Positions 36,285 to 43,988 of a stretch of 64,000 bases of DNA are shown piece by piece. The position numbers and the translations under genes were made by a program. This stretch comes from Natronosalvus vescus (GTDB taxonomy: Archaea > Halobacteriota > Halobacteria > Halobacteriales > Natrialbaceae). A model generated the notes under the pieces. It worked only from the letters and a program-made list of their open reading frames with translations. It had not been told where the DNA came from and did no database searches. Location: contig NZ_CP099546.1 of NCBI RefSeq assembly GCF_023973145.1, positions 1-64,000 on the forward strand, written 5' to 3'. The first letter of the stretch is position 1. Every line of letters starts with the position of its first letter.

Positions 36285-37106
36285 TTAGCGATCTTCACGC
36301 TCCATCTCGACGGACTTTGTGGTCTCATTCGTTTGTAGATCTTCAGCAGTCCGTTGAACCGACTCTATACCGAGGAAAAGCCCACCAATCATTACTACCC
36401 ATGGCACCCCCGCGAATACATAAAATGGCAGGGGAGACTGGAATTCGCCTATGAACATCTGAAAATATGGGAAGGAAAATGCTGCTGTGACCAACGCAAA
36501 ACCTACCCATGCAAAAGCGAACTTATGCTTTTGTTGGAATCCCAGAACCACTGTCAATCCCAAAAACAACGTATATGGGCCAAATGCGATTGCTTTGAGG
36601 AAAAAATCAATTATACCCGCGACAGTAGGAGTGCCACCATCCACCTTTACGAGATATAATTCGTCTTCATATTCAAGCACTCCAACAACCGCATTCTGGG
36701 CTCCCCCATCAACTGGAAACTCAGGTACCTCTGACACTCCGTCGCAGACAAGCAGGTAAGGTCGGCAGACGTGAACGCCTTTGTGACTATGGTATTGCCA
36801 CCCAGCAGGGCGGTATTCAGAACCTGTGTCCTGAGGCTGCTCTTTAGCCCCTTTAAAGACTTCTTGAGATGCAGGAGATAAATTGTTCACAGGGGTTGGA
36901 TTCCATAGTTGAATGTGTGGCGACTTCTTGACCTCGTCAAACGCTTCGGTCGATTCATGAGCAACCGCATACGTTGCCCCGTGAATACTATCATGAGTCG
37001 CCATGAATGGCACTGGAAATACGATAAATAACATCATGAGAATAACTACAAATATTGTAAAGTTAGATTTCTCAAAGAAATTCATAATTTCCATCCTATT
37101 TGACAT
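36285..37106 (-). CDS. membrane protein of unknown function
   Basis: 273 residues from the ATG at 37106 (MSNRMEIMNFF). TM1 (FTIFVVILMMLFIVFPVPF) may be an anchor. An extracellular part with two cysteines (HVCRPYLLVCDG) follows, and four hydrophobic segments lie in about 165-250 (for example YTLFLGLTVVLGF, FYVFAGVPWVVMIGGLFLG). Base composition is much lower in GC than the core genome. No family recognised. It is flanked by repeats R2 (upstream) and R1 (downstream), as a one-gene unit. Confidence 0.7.
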   Translation of the reverse strand: MSNRMEIMNFFEKSNFTIFVVILMMLFIVFPVPFMATHDSIHGATYAVAHESTEAFDEVKKSPHIQLWNPTPVNNLSPASQEVFKGAKEQPQDTGSEYRPAGWQYHSHKGVHVCRPYLLVCDGVSEVPEFPVDGGAQNAVVGVLEYEDELYLVKVDGGTPTVAGIIDFFLKAIAFGPYTLFLGLTVVLGFQQKHKFAFAWVGFALVTAAFSFPYFQMFIGEFQSPLPFYVFAGVPWVVMIGGLFLGIESVQRTAEDLQTNETTKSVEMEREDR

Positions 37107-37181
37107 AGGTAAGTACTTTCTGGTCAATTTGTGGTCAATAGTGCCCAATCACTTCCCCTAGCAAATTGACTTTGAACCTGT

Positions 37182-37278
37182 GCAACATTCGCGCCCTGTA
37201 TCTTGCATACCTCGCTCAGCACATACTCCAAGTGTCACAAACGGCTTGCGAGATACAGACGACGACCGTCGCAAATGC
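37182..37278 (+). repeat. delimiter repeat R2
   Basis: Box A with its preceding C, CTGTATCTTGCA (37196-37207), pairs with TGCGAGATACAG (37247-37258) over 12 positions with one G-T pair; loop 39 nt. The stem sequence differs from R0 on both arms, so pairing is kept by compensatory change. It ends at the stop codon of the gene at 37280. Confidence 0.85.
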
Positions 37279-37279
37279 A

Positions 37280-37561
37280 CTACGGTTTCAACGGGAGACT
37301 CGTTCTGCCGTTCGAGCGCATGACTTCTCTGTTGCGGTCGGGCCACGTCAGTAACCGATCACGTAGCAGCTCCCCATCAGCTGTCTTCGGATCATAGCCA
37401 CCGACTTTGGCGGGGAACGTCAACAGAATCCAGCCACCGTACCCGAGAATAACAGTCACACCAGTCAGTATGACTATTGAGACGCACACCCTCACAAGAC
37501 GCTTTCTGAACCGTATATCTGAAGTATTCGATTCTCCGATTGTTGTCACACATCTAACCAC
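37280..37561 (-). CDS. small membrane protein of unknown function
   Basis: 93 residues with one TM helix (VCVSIVILTGVTVILGYGGWILL) after a basic N-terminus (RFRKRLVR) and a polar C-terminal tail, so the tail is probably outside. No homologue recognised. It is bracketed by repeats R3 and R2. A start further in is possible. Confidence 0.5.
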   Translation of the reverse strand: MVRCVTTIGESNTSDIRFRKRLVRVCVSIVILTGVTVILGYGGWILLTFPAKVGGYDPKTADGELLRDRLLTWPDRNREVMRSNGRTSLPLKP

Positions 37562-37611
37562 TCTGGGTGGTGTCTAAAAGCTATTGGCACTTCTCTCGAT
37601 AATACAGTGTT

Positions 37612-37715
37612 GCATTCGCGCTCTGTATGCAGCAGAGACTGAACGTTCTATTCATATTTTGTCAGAAACTGCGTGCTGAATCCAGAGGGTGAGTTCAGCA
37701 CTACGGAATTGCATC
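37612..37715 (+). repeat. delimiter repeat R3
   Basis: Box A TGTATGCAGCA (37624-37634), 39-nt loop, box B TGCTGAATCCAG (37674-37685). Box B with its preceding G, GTGCTGAA, also pairs perfectly with box C TTCAGCAC (about 37694-37701). Confidence 0.85.
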
Positions 37716-37894
37716 TTTCCACTTAAATCTCTAGAACCGAGAGGGCCATCACTGTGCCAATTTAGAGTATGTTATTGTTAGCTCACCAGAAAGTACTTGC
37801 TGGTGTCCCTCACGAAAATAGATATGAAGCGACGAACCATCCTCACAGGGGTAGGTATTACTGAACACATATGTGATCTAACCGGCCATTTGCG

Positions 37895-38110
37895 ATGACA
37901 ATGAGTACTGTACATGCTGTAGAGAACGTTGTCGTGAATAGCGCAACTGTAGATGCTGTAGAAAATACCGTGATGCACTCTGGTGATATTTTGGGATATG
38001 GGTTTGCTATATGGATACTCTTGTTTATCGGATTCTTGGTTGTCATGGGTGGACTCTTGTTTGTCGGATACTTGTTGGTCATGAAGTTACTAGTCAATGT
38101 CATGGTGTGA
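37895..38110 (+). CDS. small membrane protein, possible
   Basis: 71 residues. The second half (ILGYGFAIWILLFIGFLVVM then GLLFVGYLLVMKLLV) is strongly hydrophobic with one or two TM helices. The first half has an internal near-repeat around VHAVENVV and VDAVENTV. It is AT-rich and, unlike its neighbours, on the plus strand. No homologue recognised. The opposing minus-strand frame (37778-37978) looks less gene-like. It lies between repeats R3 and R4. Confidence 0.4.
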   Translation: MTMSTVHAVENVVVNSATVDAVENTVMHSGDILGYGFAIWILLFIGFLVVMGGLLFVGYLLVMKLLVNVMV

Positions 38111-38230
38111 CCTGATAGTCCAGAACAGATTTTACACGAGTTTCGAACTGTAACTTTCTCTTATACTATCTCGCTAGTTTCCTGATCGGTTTCCCTCGTC
38201 ACAACACCTATGCTAACCTTTCAGATGTCG

Positions 38231-38335
38231 TGCCACATTCGCGCTGTGAGTTCAGCAGACGTTGGACGAACTACCGAACCGCTGTCAAGAGAGTCGTGCA
38301 AGATACAGAGCATATATTTATCACAGTATCTCACT
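38231..38335 (+). repeat. delimiter repeat R4
   Basis: CACATTCGCG, box A TGAGTTCAGCA (38247-38257), 39-nt loop, box B TGCAAGATACAG (38297-38308). Its own boxes pair poorly, but box B is the exact complement of R2 box A, as if halves had been exchanged. The right edge is about 70 bp from the stop of the gene at 38405. Confidence 0.8.
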
Positions 38336-38404
38336 CATTTCCATTTACCAAAGTTAGGTCAATCGCTATATAGGATACGAATAGAAGGGCGAGTTCAATG
38401 AGTG

Positions 38405-38635
38405 CTAGTCTGGAAGCGAGGCCTCGCATCCCACGCTACCGTAAGCTTGATTGACCCCTTTCGCGGCATTCAGTGATTTCCATTCCGAGGCGATAGTCGA
38501 TTTCTCCAACCCTTCGCTTGGATTCCCATCCTCGGGGCAAGCTTTTGCTTTGTCGGATGAACCCGCCATAACGACTCCTACTCCGGCCATCAGTGCTACC
38601 GTCACGAACCCGACAACGATGAGTCGTGTGAACAT
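38405..38635 (-). CDS. small secreted protein of unknown function
   Basis: 76 residues. The N-terminal MFTRLIVVGFVTVALMAGVGVVMAG reads as a signal peptide or anchor (quoted in two overlapping parts: MFTRLIVVGFVTVALMAG and GVGVVMAG). The mature part of about 50 residues has two cysteines (AKACPEDG and GSVGCEAS) that could form a disulfide. No homologue recognised. It is a single-gene unit between repeats R5 and R4. Confidence 0.55.
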   Translation of the reverse strand: MFTRLIVVGFVTVALMAGVGVVMAGSSDKAKACPEDGNPSEGLEKSTIASEWKSLNAAKGVNQAYGSVGCEASLPD

Positions 38636-38748
38636 ACACCTTATTAAAAGTCGTAAGGGAAAACGATGTCGGGGACACTAATCCATCGGCCAGTACGTTT
38701 CCTATGGTGGGGTAATCACAGATATTGCTACTCGGTCTTCAGTTCGTG

Positions 38749-38860
38749 CCACATTCGCGCCCTATATCTTGCAGAGATTCAACGAGTTGCCGAACTGCTG
38801 TCAGAAGCGGCTTGCAACATTCAGAGGGTGAGTGCAGCACGGTGGCATTGTTTATTTCAC
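38749..38860 (+). repeat. delimiter repeat R5
   Basis: CCACATTCGCGCC, box A TATATCTTGCA (38763-38773), 39-nt loop containing GCTGTCAG (38797-38804), box B TGCAACATTCAG (38813-38824), box C AGTGCAGCACGG. The similarity with R0 may run on to about 38910, next to the lipoprotein stop at 38911. Confidence 0.87.
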
Positions 38861-38910
38861 ACAGTCAGGACGAAACCAACCGCTACATACGCCTGCGTAC
38901 TGGTCGTTGC

Positions 38911-39348
38911 TCAGAAGTTACACGTAGCTATCTCTTCTTCTGCAGTGTCCTTCGCTGTGACGAAGCTGTCGGCAACCTCCTCAGTGATCCATAGATCGGC
39001 AAATAGACAATCGCCCTCCATCTCGTCCTCGTGAAGTTCGTTTAGCTTCGCCATTTGTAACTCGTTGAATCCACTAATCACGTAGTAGAGGTCGTAGTCC
39101 GCTGGCTCGGATGACCACGTAGGCTCGATCCACACCCCATCGTTCCCAGCAATTTCACTGGTCTCGTGATACACGGACTTGCTGCCCCTCTCGATCAAAA
39201 TATCGACCGTGTGTGCCACCTCTGTTGTATTGGCAATTCGAAGGCTACCGAGACGAATACCCGACTGAGAAGTGCCGGACAAACGTTCCATACAGCCAGC
39301 AGTCACCGAAATTCCAAGAGCAGCAAGGAGTTTTCGCCGAGTTACCAT
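38911..39348 (-). CDS. Tat-dependent lipoprotein of unknown function
   Basis: The ATG at 39348 gives 145 residues starting MVTRRKLLAALG, a twin-arginine signal, with lipobox TAGC for lipid attachment; a GTG at 39360 adds four residues. The mature domain is beta-rich (SLRIANTTEVAHTVDILIE), resembling small immunoglobulin-like haloarchaeal lipoproteins. It is exported folded and anchored to the outer face of the membrane. It is a single-gene unit between R6 and R5. Confidence 0.75.
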   Translation of the reverse strand: MVTRRKLLAALGISVTAGCMERLSGTSQSGIRLGSLRIANTTEVAHTVDILIERGSKSVYHETSEIAGNDGVWIEPTWSSEPADYDLYYVISGFNELQMAKLNELHEDEMEGDCLFADLWITEEVADSFVTAKDTAEEEIATCNF

Positions 39349-39469
39349 CGAGTGATTCACACTCGGTACGATACAGGTATTTGACGTAAACTTTCTGTAG
39401 AAGACGGTGTGTTAATTGCCTGTACTGAGCGTTCGGCCCCCCCGCGTTGATCTGATCGCACTCTGAGTC

Positions 39470-39570
39470 GTGCGAGATTCGCGCCTTCTATTCAGCAAAC
39501 TCTGTCCAAACTCCCACACCGCTGTCAATCGAGGTCTGCTGGATACAGAGAATGGATGTTGCAAACTCGA
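39470..39570 (+). repeat. delimiter repeat R6
   Basis: GCGAGATTCGCGCC, box A TCTATTCAGCA (39487-39497), 39-nt loop with GCTGTCAA, box B TGCTGGATACAG (39537-39548), box C TGTTGCAAACTC. The stem keeps 9 of 11 pairs plus one G-T. Confidence 0.83.
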
Positions 39571-39621
39571 CTGGAACCATAAATAAATTGATATATTATA
39601 ATTGATGAATAAAACGCGCAT

Positions 39622-39702
39622 ATGTATCATATCGACCTGCCAGTTTGGTACTTCGTCGATGAGTCGGGAAAGGCCGATTCTCAATCTGAAAAGCTGGAAT
39701 AG
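39622..39702 (+). CDS. possible 26-residue microprotein
   Basis: The ATG at 39622 encodes MYHIDLPVWYFVDESGKAD and a charged end before TAG at 39700-39702. It sits 10-40 bp after a very AT-rich tract (about 39579-39612) with good TATA candidates. It may equally be chance; there is no further evidence. Confidence 0.25.
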   Translation: MYHIDLPVWYFVDESGKADSQSEKLE

Positions 39703-39717
39703 GTCGGAGCGTTCTGG

Positions 39718-41262
39718 TTATCCCTTGACTCGTTCTAAAGTGGTCAAGGCATTGATCTGACCGGCGCCAAGTTCGGGATCGCTTCTGCCAGCGGCTCTAT
39801 CGGCACCCTGCTTAATTTCGTTTACCACGCGTCGCGGTTGCATATCCGGTTCAAGCTCACGAACGAGGGCGACGAGCCCGGCGATATGCGGTGCCGCGAA
39901 TGATGTACCCCCTTCCCATTCATACGTATGTAAATCCAACTCGGGAATGTACATCGTTGAAATAATTCCGTTGAGGGGAAATGGGTATTCACCTGTGGTA
40001 CACGGGAAACATTCCGAGATAAAATCCTCGTTTACTACCGGGATCGGGAACACCGCGTCGGGAAAGGCGAAGCACACTTCTGTCTCTATCCCCGCTTCAG
40101 GAAATTCCCGCTCGTCCGGCTCGATGAACTCCACGAAAGGGCCATCCGGGAAGTCAGGGTCAACTGGTTCGAACTGCTCGATATATTCGGCGTATCCACA
40201 ATAACTCTTGACTGGGTCTGCCATCCCACCGCCGGGAGCAGCGACATCGATCACGTTCGTCCCATAATTCGAATAAAACGTGAGTGAGCCATCGGCTCCC
40301 GTCGCACTCGCAGCTATGGTACCTGCCATACTGGCTCCAAAAACAACCAGTCCACCTCGCTGTAGGTTTGTAGCGGAGTTCCCCGCGGCATATACAACGA
40401 CCGTACCGTCTCTGACGGCATGGTTGGCGACACGCTCATCGGCCGCCCTGAGACCCCCTGCATTCACCTGGGGCGGGAGCGGTATCGTCCCGAGACTGAG
40501 GTTTGCGACATCGGCTCCAATCTCTGCTGCATACGCGGTTGCGAGCAGGACATCCACGAATGTGGTCGTCCCTTCCGGCGTGAACACCCGAATCGATACG
40601 AGTTCCGCATCCGGGGCAGTACCGAGGATACCATTCCCTTGCGCAGCAGCGATCCCGGCAACCATCGTTCCATGACTAAAAAACACATCGACCGGCTCTC
40701 CAACATCGATTCGATCCCCGTCAATGAAGGCCACACTCTCGCGTTCGTTTAGAGTCCCGAGATCGGGATGTCCCGGTTGAATGCCGGTATCGATGATAGC
40801 AATCTTCGTACCCGACCCGGTTGCGATATCGTGGGCCTCCGGGATACCGATGTGTGGCTTCTCCCACTGAAAGTCCCATAACATCGGTAATGTCTCGCCC
40901 CAACTACCGCTTACTGATGATTCGAAATCAAGTTCAATACCGCTCGTGACAGTCTCCTGAAGCTCCATGGTGAAGTCTAAAGCGACGTCCTGAACGCCGT
41001 CGACATCTTCGAGCACATTTTGCTCGTCTTCGGGTCCGACCACGATTAATACTGTATCGCCTGCGAGCGAGTGGGTGACTTCGAAGTCTGCATTCTCGAT
41101 TTGCCTCGCAATGCCGCGATTCGAGAGAACGATATACCGTTGCAATCCACTTTTGGCTTTAGCGATCCCTGCAAACGACACCCCTCCGCCAAGGAACATG
41201 CCGCCTGCTGCCGCTTTCAATACGTTTCTTCGCTTTACGTTTTGCCTGTATGTTCGTGTCAT
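39718..41262 (-). CDS. Tat-exported subtilisin-like serine protease (halolysin type)
   Basis: 514 residues from the ATG at 41262. The Tat signal is KRRNVLKAAAGGMFLGG, followed by an I9-type propeptide (about 38-115). The catalytic triad is Asp in IAIIDTGIQPGHPD, His in FFSHGTMVAG and Ser in GGTSFAAPHIAG, with oxyanion Asn in VYAAGNSAT. An insert of about 90 residues with five cysteines (about 355-445; CGYAEY, CFAF, CFPC) sits between the Asn and Ser and is unusual. A run of ten G (coding strand) ends 8 bp before the ATG. Confidence 0.92.
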   Translation of the reverse strand: MTRTYRQNVKRRNVLKAAAGGMFLGGGVSFAGIAKAKSGLQRYIVLSNRGIARQIENADFEVTHSLAGDTVLIVVGPEDEQNVLEDVDGVQDVALDFTMELQETVTSGIELDFESSVSGSWGETLPMLWDFQWEKPHIGIPEAHDIATGSGTKIAIIDTGIQPGHPDLGTLNERESVAFIDGDRIDVGEPVDVFFSHGTMVAGIAAAQGNGILGTAPDAELVSIRVFTPEGTTTFVDVLLATAYAAEIGADVANLSLGTIPLPPQVNAGGLRAADERVANHAVRDGTVVVYAAGNSATNLQRGGLVVFGASMAGTIAASATGADGSLTFYSNYGTNVIDVAAPGGGMADPVKSYCGYAEYIEQFEPVDPDFPDGPFVEFIEPDEREFPEAGIETEVCFAFPDAVFPIPVVNEDFISECFPCTTGEYPFPLNGIISTMYIPELDLHTYEWEGGTSFAAPHIAGLVALVRELEPDMQPRRVVNEIKQGADRAAGRSDPELGAGQINALTTLERVKG

Positions 41263-41269
41263 GGGTACT

Positions 41270-41279
41270 CCCCCCCCCC
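41270..41279 (-). repeat. homopolymer (G)10 tract at the protease start
   Basis: Ten consecutive C on the plus strand give ten G on the coding strand, 8 bp before the protease ATG. It lies where a promoter-proximal leader or ribosome site would be. Such tracts change length by slippage. Confidence 0.6.
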
Positions 41280-41495
41280 ACGTTTGTAGAAGACAAGCCA
41301 CCTATCAGGGGGTAGTAATTTCCCTTCTACTGATTGTGTGGGGTGGTACCAATACACGAATATATTCTATAGTTATTGTCTTGTTACCACAGTATTACAG
41401 ATTCCAAACCATTTATCCGATTCAATGGTGCAACAGCTAAGGGCTATACTCATCACCATTCATAAGTGTTCTGACCAGTTTGACAAGAACCGATT

Positions 41496-41592
41496 GCAAC
41501 ATTCGCGCCCTGTATGCAGCAGGCCCTGACCAAACTTCCCCAGTGCTGTCAGAAAACTTGTGAGCGACTCAGAGGATATGCTGCATAGCGGT
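41496..41592 (+). repeat. delimiter repeat R7
   Basis: CAACATTCGCGCC, box A TGTATGCAGCA (41511-41521), 39-nt loop with GCTGTCAG, box B TGAGCGACTCAG (41561-41572). Box A does not pair with B here, but nine bases of it (41513-41521) pair perfectly with TGCTGCATA in box C (41579-41587). Confidence 0.82.
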
Positions 41593-41679
41593 ATAGTGAC
41601 CAGTGCGACAGTTCAGGGAAGCGACTCATGCCGTTGACCAAAAACTAGTACGTCAGACGAGAGGGAGTTCCTTCCCACT

Positions 41680-41940
41680 CTATTCGTTTCGTTCTTCGAC
41701 GGTTACGTAGCCGTCACCGCATACTGTGACTTCGTATCCATTGTATGAGAAGGTCACTTCTCCTTCCATTCGACTCTCCATTGACGTGGGGGCAAAGACT
41801 TGATCCAAGGCATCAGGGTCGATTACGTCGTACAACGGGGGAGAAAGTTCCAACGGGTCAACTCCTTCCGCTTCGGCCACTGCTTCAACTACCGACTGAC
41901 TAGTACTGATCCGTGCTGTTTCAGTCTGTACTTGACTCAT
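41680..41940 (-). CDS. HalOD1 output-domain protein, copy 2
   Basis: 86 residues: SVVEAVAEAEGVDPLELSPP, then EGEVTFSYNGYEVTVCGDGY, the HalOD1 pattern, related to the protein at 34521. A TATA box on the minus strand (about 41967-41974, TATTTAAG) 27 nt upstream suggests its own leaderless transcript. It is in the unit bounded by R8 and R7 with the Lrp-type gene. Confidence 0.82.
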   Translation of the reverse strand: MSQVQTETARISTSQSVVEAVAEAEGVDPLELSPPLYDVIDPDALDQVFAPTSMESRMEGEVTFSYNGYEVTVCGDGYVTVEERNE

Positions 41941-42020
41941 TAACCCTTGATAGTCTCCACCTCTTCTTAAATATGTTGGCGAACGGATAATTACCAGCGC
42001 GGCTTAAGTATAGCTGGGAA

Positions 42021-42509
42021 TTATCCAGTATCATCCTCGCTCGTGTACTTCTTTCCAAAGTGGTTATACGGCTGGGTGCGGGTTTGCTTCATCAGCGTTG
42101 TGCGCCCTATGTCAACACCGATGGAGTTCAGTTCGATCAGTGCCTGTTTCACTTCCTCCCGATTGCGACCGACCAGTTCGATTAACACATTTCTATCGTT
42201 CGTCAACATCTCGTGGACAGTCACGACACCAGAAACGTGCATAACCTCGTCCACGATCTCCCCTTGCACTTCGAGTGGAACCGTCGCATCAAGGAGGAAA
42301 TGATGATTCAACCCGGTCTTCTCGTAGTTGATGGTTGGGTAATACCCCGTAATGACGCCGCGCTCTTCGAGCTTGTTGATGCGGTTGCCGACCGTGCTGG
42401 AGGAAACGCCGATACTCTCACTAATGTCGGCTGTGGTGCTTGTTCGGGCGTTCTGCTGGAGGAGATACAGAATGCCCTTATCAACGTTGTCGAGTTCATC
42501 AGAAACCAT
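42021..42509 (-). CDS. Lrp/AsnC-family transcriptional regulator
   Basis: The ATG at 42509 gives 162 residues (MVSDELDNVDKGILYLLQQ). The N-terminal HTH is ADISESIGVSSSTVGNRINK. The second domain (GLNHHFLLDATVPLEVQGE onward) is a RAM-like alpha-beta sensor, though short of a classical effector site. It is a sequence-specific regulator, target unknown. Convention in haloarchaea is autoregulation; no operator is obvious. It is upstream of the HalOD1 gene in the R8-R7 unit. Confidence 0.88.
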   Translation of the reverse strand: MVSDELDNVDKGILYLLQQNARTSTTADISESIGVSSSTVGNRINKLEERGVITGYYPTINYEKTGLNHHFLLDATVPLEVQGEIVDEVMHVSGVVTVHEMLTNDRNVLIELVGRNREEVKQALIELNSIGVDIGRTTLMKQTRTQPYNHFGKKYTSEDDTG

Positions 42510-42663
42510 CGCTCTACTGTACAAGCCGCACTCAGAAGTGGCTTTCCACAGTAAACACCACGCCGATAGTTTCGGTTGCCGGAGTGGGGTTCCCGTCTGT
42601 ACTGAGCAGTATGTCTATTGTCTGTGCCGACTCGAACTGTCTGAATTTGGAAGTCACTCCGTG

Positions 42664-42735
42664 CCACATTCGCGCCCTGTTTGCAGCAGGCTCTGACCAA
42701 ACCATCGAGAAGTCGTCAAAAGTGGCGTGCAACAT
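42664..42735 (+). repeat. delimiter repeat R8, left part (interrupted)
   Basis: CCACATTCGCGCC, box A TGTTTGCAGCA (42678-42688), a 39-nt loop and the first eight bases of box B, TGCAACAT (42728-42735). It then stops at the right end of IS copy 2. The continuation is at 44241. Confidence 0.8.
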
Positions 42736-42752
42736 GTGAACGCGCCCCGCGG

Positions 42753-43988
42753 TCAAGCCGCGGGGCTTCCTGCTTCCACGACGTGCTTTGCATCCACTCG
42801 CCCCGAATGACGAGTGAACGCAGGGAGCACAGTCTGCACAGGCGTTGATTCGGACCGTCCCGACCCTACATGAAGAGAATTGAGTCCTCTGTTGAGGATG
42901 TTCTTTGCCGCGTTCAAGTCGCGGTTCTCGGTGTGACCACACGACGGACACGAATGTTCGCGAACCCACAGCGGCTTGCTCGTTTCGACGCCACACTCGT
43001 TGCACTTTTTCGTCGTGCCGCGAGCATCGACCCGGACGACATGCGTTCCGTGCAAGTCGCCCTTGTATTCGAGCAGGTCGAGAAAGCGCGACCATGCCGC
43101 GTCCTGTTTGTTTTTCGCCGACTGTGAGGTTTCGAGCATCGGCTTCACCTCGAGGTCTTCGACCGCCACCACGTCGTATTCCCGAACGAGCCACGTCGAG
43201 AGCTTGTGCTGAAAGTCGAGTATCTTCCACCGGATTCGACGCTTCGCTTTGGCGACCTTCCGGCGTTGTTCCTCCCAGTTCGCCGATCCGCGTTGCTTGC
43301 GGTCGAGCGACCGTTGCTCTTTGGCGTAGTGGTCGTATTCTTCGGCGAGGTCCAAGCACTTGACAGAGAGGTCGTCGGACGTATGGATGTACGACTGAAT
43401 CCCGAGGTCCACGCCAATACAGTCGGTGGAGTCGATCTCGTCCGGGTTCGGTTTCTCCGGTGTTTCGACTTCGACCACAAGACAGGCGAACCAGTCGCCG
43501 GTTCGTTCCTTCTTGAGAATCGCCCGCTTGACGTTCTCGGTGTCTGGAATGTCACGGTGTGCTCGAATCGGTATCTCGCCGATTTTCGAGAGAGTAAGTG
43601 TACCGAAGTCGTGGCCCGCCGTATGATTGACGTTGAAGCCTTCTGACTGGTACGCTACCGACCGCACTTCGCCCGAACCTTGCCATTTGAGCCGTCCGGT
43701 CTTCCGACCGTTCTTCCGGTGCTCTTCGAGCACCTTCAAATCTTTCTGGATCTGGCTCACCGTCTGTTGGGCGGCATGGGCTGATACGTCCGCGAATATC
43801 GACCACCGCCGTTTCCACTCGGTGAGCTTGCGGTGTTGGTCGTAGGCGCTCGGACGGTCGTTCCGGGAGGCGCGGTAGTAGTCGCGGACGGCGTGATTGC
43901 GGATCTGTCGGTGGATGTTGATGTGCCGCCACACTTCGCTCGCGGTATCGTCGTCGAGATACGCACGGAAGCGAAGCGTGAGATCCAT
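42753..43988 (-). CDS. tnpB: TnpB RNA-guided nuclease of IS1341-type element, copy 2
   Basis: 411 residues. The RuvC-like catalytic residues are Asp in CIGVDLGIQS, Glu in VVAVEDLEVK and Asp in ENRDLNAAKN. The zinc ribbon is KCNECGVET then CPSCGHTE. It is from a different subgroup from copy 1, with only motif-level similarity visible. The stop lies just before the right-end palindrome, as expected for an omega RNA overlapping the tnpB 3' end. The start follows the stop of a 44-codon gene directly. Confidence 0.93.
   Translation of the reverse strand: MDLTLRFRAYLDDDTASEVWRHINIHRQIRNHAVRDYYRASRNDRPSAYDQHRKLTEWKRRWSIFADVSAHAAQQTVSQIQKDLKVLEEHRKNGRKTGRLKWQGSGEVRSVAYQSEGFNVNHTAGHDFGTLTLSKIGEIPIRAHRDIPDTENVKRAILKKERTGDWFACLVVEVETPEKPNPDEIDSTDCIGVDLGIQSYIHTSDDLSVKCLDLAEEYDHYAKEQRSLDRKQRGSANWEEQRRKVAKAKRRIRWKILDFQHKLSTWLVREYDVVAVEDLEVKPMLETSQSAKNKQDAAWSRFLDLLEYKGDLHGTHVVRVDARGTTKKCNECGVETSKPLWVREHSCPSCGHTENRDLNAAKNILNRGLNSLHVGSGRSESTPVQTVLPAFTRHSGRVDAKHVVEAGSPAA

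Noticed and set aside
37778-37978. 66-codon minus-strand frame opposite the small membrane protein
   Set aside because: Composition (many His, Ser, Tyr, Cys) is unlike haloarchaeal proteins; the plus-strand frame is more plausible.
39434-39443. Short C-run near R6 as a second phase-variable tract
   Set aside because: Only seven C in a row and no gene starts nearby.
34311-42735. Calling the array an integron outright
   Set aside because: No integrase gene or attI-like site is in the window, and I could not match classical attC core sites, so only the resemblance is reported.
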